From NCBI GenBank assembly GCA_030654175.1, contig JAURXZ010000048.1, positions 57,213 through 121,212 on the forward strand: a stretch of DNA of 64,000 nucleotides, written 5' to 3'. Below, one piece after another: positions 55,024-64,000 of the stretch. This DNA comes from Bacteroidia bacterium. GTDB lineage: Bacteria > Bacteroidota > Bacteroidia > 2-12-FULL-35-15. Position 1 is the stretch's first letter; the number at the start of each line of letters is the position of its first letter. The notes under the pieces were generated by a model that worked only from the letters and a program-made list of their open reading frames with translations, made no database searches and was not told the DNA's origin. The position numbers and the translations under genes are program-made.

Positions 55024-56163
55024 ATGAATTCAAAAGACATAGCACCAACCTTAGAAAAAGTTTATAAAGATGCTGGAGATTTCCTGCCATTGAACGGAAC
55101 GGATTATGTGGAATTTTATGTGGGTAATGCCAAACAGGCTGCACATTATTATAAAACAGCTTTCGGGTTTCAATCATTAGCATACAAAGGACTGGAAACA
55201 GGCTGTCGCGACTACTCCTCTTATGTTTTAGCGCAGGATAAAATCCGTATTGTTTTAACAACGCCCCTTAATTCAAAATCTCCAATTAACGATCATTTGC
55301 GAAAGCACGGTGATGGCGTTAAAGTGGTTGCACTTTGGGTGGATGATGCTACTAAATCATATAACGAAACAATTTCAAGAGGCGCCAGATCTTTTATGGA
55401 ACCTACTAAGGAAGAAGATGCTAATGGTTATGTGATTCGTTCTGGAATTTATACGTATGGCGAAACGGTTCACATTTTTGTTGAGCGAAAAAATTACAAT
55501 GGCGTTTTTTTACCGGGTTATCAGGCTTGGAAATCCGATTACAACCCAACTACCACAGGTTTACTTTACATCGACCACATGGTGGGAAATGTTGGCTGGA
55601 ATGAAATGAATACCTGGGTAAACTACTATCAAAAGGTGATGGGTTTTGTTAATTTATTATCATTTGATGATAAAGATATTTCAACGGAATATTCTGCATT
55701 AATGAGTAAGGTAATGAGCAATGGAAACGGCCGTATTAAGTTTCCTATCAATGAACCTGCAGAAGGCAAAAAGAGATCCCAGATTGAAGAATACATTGAT
55801 TTTTACGAGGGCCAGGGTGTGCAACACCTTGCAATGGCAACAAACAATATTATTGAAACAGTTTCTACATTAAAAAGCCGCGGAGTGGAGTTTTTAACCA
55901 TCCCAACTACTTATTACGATGAGTTGCAAAGCCGAGTTGGTAAAATTGATGAGAACATTGCAGAACTTGCCAAATTAGGCATTTTAGTTGACCGTGATGA
56001 TGAAGGATATATGTTGCAGATCTTCACTAAACCTGTTGAGGATCGTCCTACATTATTTTATGAGATCATTCAACGTAAAGGTGCTACTTCATTTGGCAAA
56101 GGTAATTTCAAAGCCTTATTCGAATCCATTGAAATTGAGCAGGCGAAACGTGGTACTTTATAA
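55024..56163 (+). CDS. hppD: 4-Hydroxyphenylpyruvate dioxygenase
   Basis: Fe(II) enzyme of tyrosine catabolism converting 4-hydroxyphenylpyruvate to homogentisate. The 379 residues form two vicinal-oxygen-chelate halves. The metal ligands are in YIDHMVGNVG (His), GVQHLAMATNN (His) and PTLFYEIIQRKG (Glu). GTDYVEFYVGNAKQAAHYYK is the N-terminal domain signature, and SFGKGNFKALFESIEIEQ the C-terminal helix that closes the active site. The other tyrosine-degradation genes are not nearby. A promoter is predicted at 54896-54929 and a hairpin follows at 56174. Confidence 0.95.
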   Translation: MNSKDIAPTLEKVYKDAGDFLPLNGTDYVEFYVGNAKQAAHYYKTAFGFQSLAYKGLETGCRDYSSYVLAQDKIRIVLTTPLNSKSPINDHLRKHGDGVKVVALWVDDATKSYNETISRGARSFMEPTKEEDANGYVIRSGIYTYGETVHIFVERKNYNGVFLPGYQAWKSDYNPTTTGLLYIDHMVGNVGWNEMNTWVNYYQKVMGFVNLLSFDDKDISTEYSALMSKVMSNGNGRIKFPINEPAEGKKRSQIEEYIDFYEGQGVQHLAMATNNIIETVSTLKSRGVEFLTIPTTYYDELQSRVGKIDENIAELAKLGILVDRDDEGYMLQIFTKPVEDRPTLFYEIIQRKGATSFGKGNFKALFESIEIEQAKRGTL

Positions 56164-56173
56164 TAATTTTAAA

Positions 56174-56206
56174 AATGTGCCGATTTGATTATCAAATTGG
56201 CACATT
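56174..56206 (+). terminator. Hairpin terminator after hppD
   Basis: AATGTGCCGATTTGA (56174-56188) pairs with TCAAATTGGCACATT (56192-56206) at 14 of 15 positions (the exception is a G:U pair) with a 3-nt loop, 10 nt after the stop. No long T-run follows, so termination strength is uncertain. Confidence 0.55.
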
Positions 56207-56257
56207 ATCTAATTGTCAAATTAATAATTACATTTGCCACCTAAAATTGATATTTTA

Positions 56258-56500
56258 ATGAGTAAAGAAACAAGAAAACCAGGATTTGCTTTCGGAAAAG
56301 AAAACTATCGTATCCTCATTATAGGAGTTGTAACTGTTGTTATCGGTTATTTACTGATGGTTGGCGGTGGCTCTGACGATCCCAATCAATTTCATGCTGA
56401 CGAAATTTTCAGTACCCGCAGAGTAACTATTGCCCCTGTTACAATATTGGTAGGTTTTGTTATTGTACTGTTTGGTATCATGAAAAAATCAAAAGACTAA
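56258..56500 (+). CDS. DUF3098 membrane protein
   Basis: 80 residues from the ATG at 56258 (MSKETRKPGFAFGKENYRI); a frame start at 56234 adds eight residues without support. Two hydrophobic segments (about 23-40 and 57-74) flank a polar loop, GGGSDDPNQFHADEIFSTRR, which is the DUF3098 signature. It is commonly encoded just before uppP in Bacteroidota; here uppP follows after a 129-nt gap filled by a word repeat. Function unknown. Confidence 0.85.
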   Translation: MSKETRKPGFAFGKENYRILIIGVVTVVIGYLLMVGGGSDDPNQFHADEIFSTRRVTIAPVTILVGFVIVLFGIMKKSKD

Positions 56501-56504
56501 TTTC

Positions 56505-56614
56505 GATGTGCTAATTAAAAAATGTGCTGATGTGCTGATTGAGCATATAGTGATTGGGCATTTTCTGCGACATTTATACATCAATAAATCAGCACATCAA
56601 TAAATTAGCACATC
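56505..56614. repeat. GATGTGCTGAT-word inverted repeat, second locus
   Basis: 56505-56531 and 56588-56614 are inverses matching in two blocks of 12 and 10 nt around a 5-nt mismatch, with further GTGCTGATT words between. The word is the same as at 35231-35336. The patch ends 15 nt before the uppP ATG (56630). Confidence 0.8.
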
Positions 56615-56629
56615 ACTCAATCAGACATC

Positions 56630-57421
56630 ATGTCCTATATCCAAGCCTTTATTTTAGCAATTATTGAAGGTATTACAGAGTTTTTGCCTGTTTCTTCTAC
56701 CGGTCATATGATCTTAGGCTCATCCATCATGGGCATTGCACACGATCCCTTTACAAAACTTTTTACCATAGCCATCCAGCTGGGGGCCATACTCTCTGTT
56801 GTAGTTTTATATTGGAAACAATTTTTTCAAACTCTTGATTTTTATTATAAAATTTTTGTCGCATTCATCCCTGCCGTTATTTTTGGTGTTTTGTTCAACG
56901 ATTACATAGACTCTCTGCTTGAAAACGTTGTTGTTGTTGGGATCACATTATTTTTAGGAGGTGTTTTATTTCTTTTTCTAGATAAATTATTTAACAATGA
57001 TAATAAAACAGACGCTCCTCCAAGTTACCCATCAGCCTTTAAAATTGGCTTATTTCAGGTTATTGCCATGATTCCGGGAGTATCCCGTTCCGCAGCAACC
57101 ATTATTGGAGGCTTAACACAAAAAATGACTCGTAAAGCAGCAGCTGAATTTTCCTTTTTTTTAGCGGTACCTACCATGTTTGCAGCCACTGCAAAAAAAG
57201 GATATGATTATTATAAGGATGGGATCGCATTCGACTCACATCAGATCAATTTATTGATAGTAGGAAATATTGTTGCATTCATTGTTGCCATGATCGCTAT
57301 CAAATCATTCATCGGTTTTCTAACAAAAAACGGCTTTAGAATGTTTGGATATTACCGCATTGTTGTTGGGCTTACAATTCTCATTTTGTATTTTGCCGGC
57401 TACCAATTAAGTATCGTTTAA
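56630..57421 (+). CDS. uppP: Undecaprenyl-diphosphatase
   Basis: Recycles the lipid carrier for peptidoglycan and glycan synthesis by dephosphorylating undecaprenyl diphosphate. The 263 residues have the two catalytic blocks: [14 protein letters not shown] (13-26) and [17 protein letters not shown] (from about 148). About eight membrane segments match the BacA/UppP fold. Its stop overlaps the truB start by one base (TAATG at 57419-57423), so the two are coupled. Confidence 0.95.
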   Translation: MSYIQAFILAIIEGITEFLPVSSTGHMILGSSIMGIAHDPFTKLFTIAIQLGAILSVVVLYWKQFFQTLDFYYKIFVAFIPAVIFGVLFNDYIDSLLENVVVVGITLFLGGVLFLFLDKLFNNDNKTDAPPSYPSAFKIGLFQVIAMIPGVSRSAATIIGGLTQKMTRKAAAEFSFFLAVPTMFAATAKKGYDYYKDGIAFDSHQINLLIVGNIVAFIVAMIAIKSFIGFLTKNGFRMFGYYRIVVGLTILILYFAGYQLSIV

Positions 57422-58137
57422 TGAAAAATTATGATTTCAGGCTGGGAGAAGTACTCCTAATTCATAAGCCATACACCTGGACTTCCTTTCAGGTGGTAAA
57501 TAAAATGAAGTATGTTATTAAACATCATCCTTCTCTAATGCTGGATGGCAAAAGAGTGGAATCCAAAATTGGACACGCAGGCACCCTTGATCCATTAGCT
57601 ACCGGTTTGTTAATTGTTTGCACCGGCAAACAAACTAAGAATATCGAACAATACCAGGCACAGGAAAAGGAATATACCGGCACGTTTTATATCGGGGCCA
57701 CTACTCCCTGCTATGACAAGGAAAAGGAAATTGATGCTTATTTCCCAACCAAACATATTACCGATGATCTTATTTATGCTACCACAAAACAATTTACAGG
57801 TAAGATCCAACAGACACCACCTATCTTTTCAGCAATTAAAATTGGAGGCAAAAGAGCTTATGATATTGCCCGTGAAGGAAAAACAGCTGAAATAAAACCA
57901 AAGGAAATTACAATAACTGAATTTGAAATTACCCGTATTTCCCTGCCGGAAGTAGATTTCAGGGTGGTTTGCAGTAAAGGCACCTATATAAGGTCCTTGG
58001 CTTATGATTTTGGTTTGGCTCTTAATAGTGGTGCACACTTAACGGCCTTGTGCCGAACCCGCATCGGCACCTATAAATTAGAAGATGCCTTGACCCTCGA
58101 AGAGTTTGAAAAAAAGCTCATGGAAACAAATAATTGA
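57421..58137 (+). CDS. truB: tRNA pseudouridine(55) synthase
   Basis: Modifies U55 of the T-loop in tRNAs. The 238 residues hold the catalytic motif [16 protein letters not shown] (Asp57), the [21 protein letters not shown] block (here [20 protein letters not shown]) and [15 protein letters not shown]. It is shorter than the E. coli enzyme because it lacks a full PUA tail. It is coupled to uppP by overlapping stop and start, with queA 84 nt downstream. Confidence 0.95.
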   Translation: MKNYDFRLGEVLLIHKPYTWTSFQVVNKMKYVIKHHPSLMLDGKRVESKIGHAGTLDPLATGLLIVCTGKQTKNIEQYQAQEKEYTGTFYIGATTPCYDKEKEIDAYFPTKHITDDLIYATTKQFTGKIQQTPPIFSAIKIGGKRAYDIAREGKTAEIKPKEITITEFEITRISLPEVDFRVVCSKGTYIRSLAYDFGLALNSGAHLTALCRTRIGTYKLEDALTLEEFEKKLMETNN

Positions 58138-58145
58138 ACTTTTTA

Positions 58146-58176
58146 TTGACATATCCTTTTATTAGTAGTAAATTCG
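58146..58176 (+). promoter_or_regulatory. Putative promoter for queA
   Basis: TTG (58146-58148), 20 nt, TAAATTCG (58169-58176), one base off TAnnTTTG. The leader to the ATG at 58222 would be about 40 nt. Confidence 0.4.
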
Positions 58177-58221
58177 CGCCCTTAAACTAGCAATAAACCT
58201 ATTTAAAATCCCGTAAGATTT

Positions 58222-59271
58222 ATGAAACTTTCACAATTCAAATTCAACCTTCCAAAAGAATTAATAGCTGAGACCCCTGCCAAAGTTCGCGATGAAGCAC
58301 GTTTAATGGTAATACACCGCAAAACAGGTAAGATTGAGCACAAAGCATTTAAAGACGTATTGAGCTATTTTAATGATGGCGATTGTATGGTTTTAAACGA
58401 TACCAAAGTGTTTCCTGCCCGTATGTACGGAAATAAAGAAAAAACAGGTGCTAAAATAGAAGTTTTTTTATTACGCGAACTTAATGCAGAAAGCCGTTTA
58501 TGGGATGTATTAGTTGATCCTGCCCGTAAAATACGTATAGGTAACAAACTTTATTTTGGCGATGATGATACATTAGTAGCTGAAGTAATTGATAACACAA
58601 CATCACGTGGCCGTACACTGCGTTTCTTGTTTGATGGTTCTTACGAAGAGTTTCGTAAAACATTAAACGACATGGGCGAAACACCTCTTCCAAAATACAT
58701 TAAACGCGCACCAACCGAAGATGATAAAGAACGTTACCAAACAGTATTTGCAAAAAATGAAGGTGCAGTAGCTGCACCAACAGCAGGTTTACATTTTAGC
58801 CGTGAGTTATTAAAAAGATTGGAATTAAAAGGTGTAAACTTTGCTAATGTTACCTTACACATTGGTTTAGGAACATTCCGTACTGTAGAAGTGGAAGATT
58901 TAACAAAACATAAAATGGATTCCGAACAAGTAATTATTCCGGAAACTGCTTGTGCTATTGTAAATAAATCACGTGAAGCTAAAAAGAAAGTATGCGCAGT
59001 TGGAACTACTACTATGCGTGCTATTGAAACATCTGTAAGCACTGATGGTTATTTGAAACCATATAATGGCTGGACAAATAAATTTATTTTTCCTCCTTAT
59101 GATTTCAGTGTTGCAAATTGTATGATCACTAATTTCCATACCCCTGAATCAACACTATTCATGATGGTATGTGCATTTGGCGGTTATGATCTAATGATAA
59201 AGGCCTACAAAGAAGCCATCAAAGAAAAATATCGCTTCTATACTTATGGTGATGCGATGTTGATCATCTAA
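58222..59271 (+). CDS. queA: S-adenosylmethionine:tRNA ribosyltransferase-isomerase
   Basis: Builds the epoxycyclopentane ring of queuosine on tRNA by transferring the ribosyl part of SAM to preQ1. The 349 residues show [70 protein letters not shown] and [19 protein letters not shown], all QueA signatures in the expected order. Other queuosine genes are not nearby. A clean hairpin follows at 59298-59325. Confidence 0.96.
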   Translation: MKLSQFKFNLPKELIAETPAKVRDEARLMVIHRKTGKIEHKAFKDVLSYFNDGDCMVLNDTKVFPARMYGNKEKTGAKIEVFLLRELNAESRLWDVLVDPARKIRIGNKLYFGDDDTLVAEVIDNTTSRGRTLRFLFDGSYEEFRKTLNDMGETPLPKYIKRAPTEDDKERYQTVFAKNEGAVAAPTAGLHFSRELLKRLELKGVNFANVTLHIGLGTFRTVEVEDLTKHKMDSEQVIIPETACAIVNKSREAKKKVCAVGTTTMRAIETSVSTDGYLKPYNGWTNKFIFPPYDFSVANCMITNFHTPESTLFMMVCAFGGYDLMIKAYKEAIKEKYRFYTYGDAMLII

Positions 59272-59297
59272 TTGCTATTAGTAACTTTTAATAGTTG

Positions 59298-59325
59298 ATG
59301 GTTAATAGTTTATACTATTAACCAT
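59298..59325 (+). terminator. Hairpin terminator after queA
   Basis: ATGGTTAATAGT (59298-59309) and ACTATTAACCAT (59314-59325) pair perfectly over 12 bases with a 4-nt loop and are followed by TTTCTTTT, 26 nt after the queA stop. Confidence 0.65.
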
Positions 59326-59349
59326 TTTCTTTTAAATAATAGTCCCAAA

Positions 59350-59407
59350 CCAAAAACCATCAACCAATAACTAGCAACTATCAACTAACAACCAGCAACT
59401 AACAACC
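59350..59407. repeat. CAACTAA-word tandem patch, second locus
   Basis: Words CATCAACCAATAA, CTAGCAACTATCAACTAACA and CCAGCAACTAACAAC run to within 5 nt of the TTG start of ispD. 59373-59406 equals 43303-43336 at 33 of 34 positions. Confidence 0.85.
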
Positions 59408-59411
59408 GCTC

Positions 59412-60089
59412 TTGAAAAAACACATCATCATAGTTGCCGGAGGAAGTGGAACACGCATGAATAGTGCTATTCCAAAACAGTTTCTTGAGCTGCAAGGCAA
59501 ACCTGTATTGATGCATTCTATTGAAATATTTGTAAAGGCCATTCCCGAAATAAATATCATCCTGGTACTTCCATTATCGTATAGAAAAGAATGGGAAACG
59601 CTTTGTAAAAAACATAATTTTACAATTCCTTTTCAACTGGCAGACGGAGGTGAAACCCGTTTTCATTCTGTAAAAAACGGATTAACGCTTGTTCCTGAAA
59701 ACGCTTTGGTAGGCATACATGATGCTGCCCGTCCATTAGTGAATAAAAAAACAATCATTAATGCATTTGAAACTGCCGAACAAAAAGGCAATGCAAGCCC
59801 CGCAATTCAAATAAATGAATCATTACGGGAAGTGAAAGGTAATAAAAACAAGGCCATTGACCGCAGTACTATTTTTATCATTCAAACTCCTCAGTGTTTT
59901 CAATCAAACCTGATAAAGAAAGCCTTTTTACAAGAGTACAGTCAATCATTTACTGATGACGCAAGTGTGCTGGAGGCAATGGGAGAAAAAATAAATTTGA
60001 TTGAAGGCAACCGTGAAAATATAAAAATCACCACCCCTCTGGATCTTATTATAGCGGAAGCGATTATGAGTCTTTTTGATAAAATTTAA
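59412..60089 (+). CDS. ispD: 2-C-methyl-D-erythritol 4-phosphate cytidylyltransferase
   Basis: Couples methylerythritol phosphate to CTP in the non-mevalonate isoprenoid pathway. The 225 residues begin with the nucleotide-binding loop IIIVAGGSGTRMNSAIPKQF, only a few residues from the start, so the TTG at 59412 is the true start. The other family motifs are GIHDAARPLVNKKTI, IQTPQCFQ and the C-terminal ENIKITTPLDLIIAEAI. It stands alone. The region directly upstream is the CAACTAA patch. Confidence 0.93.
   Translation: MKKHIIIVAGGSGTRMNSAIPKQFLELQGKPVLMHSIEIFVKAIPEINIILVLPLSYRKEWETLCKKHNFTIPFQLADGGETRFHSVKNGLTLVPENALVGIHDAARPLVNKKTIINAFETAEQKGNASPAIQINESLREVKGNKNKAIDRSTIFIIQTPQCFQSNLIKKAFLQEYSQSFTDDASVLEAMGEKINLIEGNRENIKITTPLDLIIAEAIMSLFDKI

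Positions 60090-64000
<3,911 letters not shown>

Overview
This 64 kb window is AT-rich, gene-dense chromosomal DNA from a member of the Bacteroidota. The evidence is a SusC/TonB-type receptor with a carboxypeptidase-regulatory N-terminal domain, a PorV/PorQ-type barrel, a protein with a type IX secretion (T9SS) C-terminal sorting domain, DUF5686, DUF4271, DUF3098 and DUF2304 proteins, a free-standing PurS, TAnnTTTG-type promoter boxes and start codons without Shine-Dalgarno sequences. I could not assign a genus. I saw no rRNA, tRNA, CRISPR array, prophage or intact insertion sequence.

Layout. 1-13.9 kb is mostly housekeeping: glutathione peroxidase (cut by the window edge), ferrochelatase, a GxxExxY protein framed by repeats, lipoamide dehydrogenase, Lnt, a PorV-like barrel, PssA, PurS, a DinB-like protein, an SdiA-regulated-type protein, LptB, a DUF5686 protein and TatC. 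14-39.6 kb is a surface-glycan and glycolipid region. It has five polytopic membrane proteins of GT-C glycosyltransferase type on the plus strand. On the minus strand are GT2 glycosyltransferases, another GT-C protein, two methyltransferases and an ATP-grasp/epimerase/methyltransferase/HAD operon. Two membrane O-acyltransferases, two TPR proteins, a short-chain dehydrogenase, a DUF2304/GT2 pair and KdsD (arabinose-5-phosphate isomerase) complete it. KdsD and LptB fit lipopolysaccharide synthesis and export. 39.8-60.1 kb is mixed: RecQ, a membrane acyltransferase-like protein, an alpha/beta hydrolase with an added C-terminal domain, 3-hydroxybutyrate dehydrogenase, a TonB-dependent receptor, MqnA (futalosine menaquinone pathway), a TPR/PD40 envelope protein, an SBBP-repeat T9SS cargo, HemD with DUF4271, HppD, DUF3098-UppP-TruB, QueA and IspD.

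60.4-64 kb is a gene left open by the window end. It encodes a secreted collagen-like protein with about 250 Gly-X-Thr-type triplets followed by a typical Bacteroidota surface-protein domain. The long ORFs in other frames over this repeat are shadows.

The most unusual non-coding signal is a set of intergenic patches, each built from its own short AT-rich word repeated in direct and inverted orientation (for example CACTAAG, GATGTGCTGAT, CAACTAA, GAGTTAA, GCAGTAGGCAA). Several end within 1-17 nt of a start codon, several contain the stop codon of the neighbouring gene, and two loci 16 kb apart share 33 of 34 nt. Several start codons were moved from the longest possible ORF to an internal ATG; this is stated in each entry.
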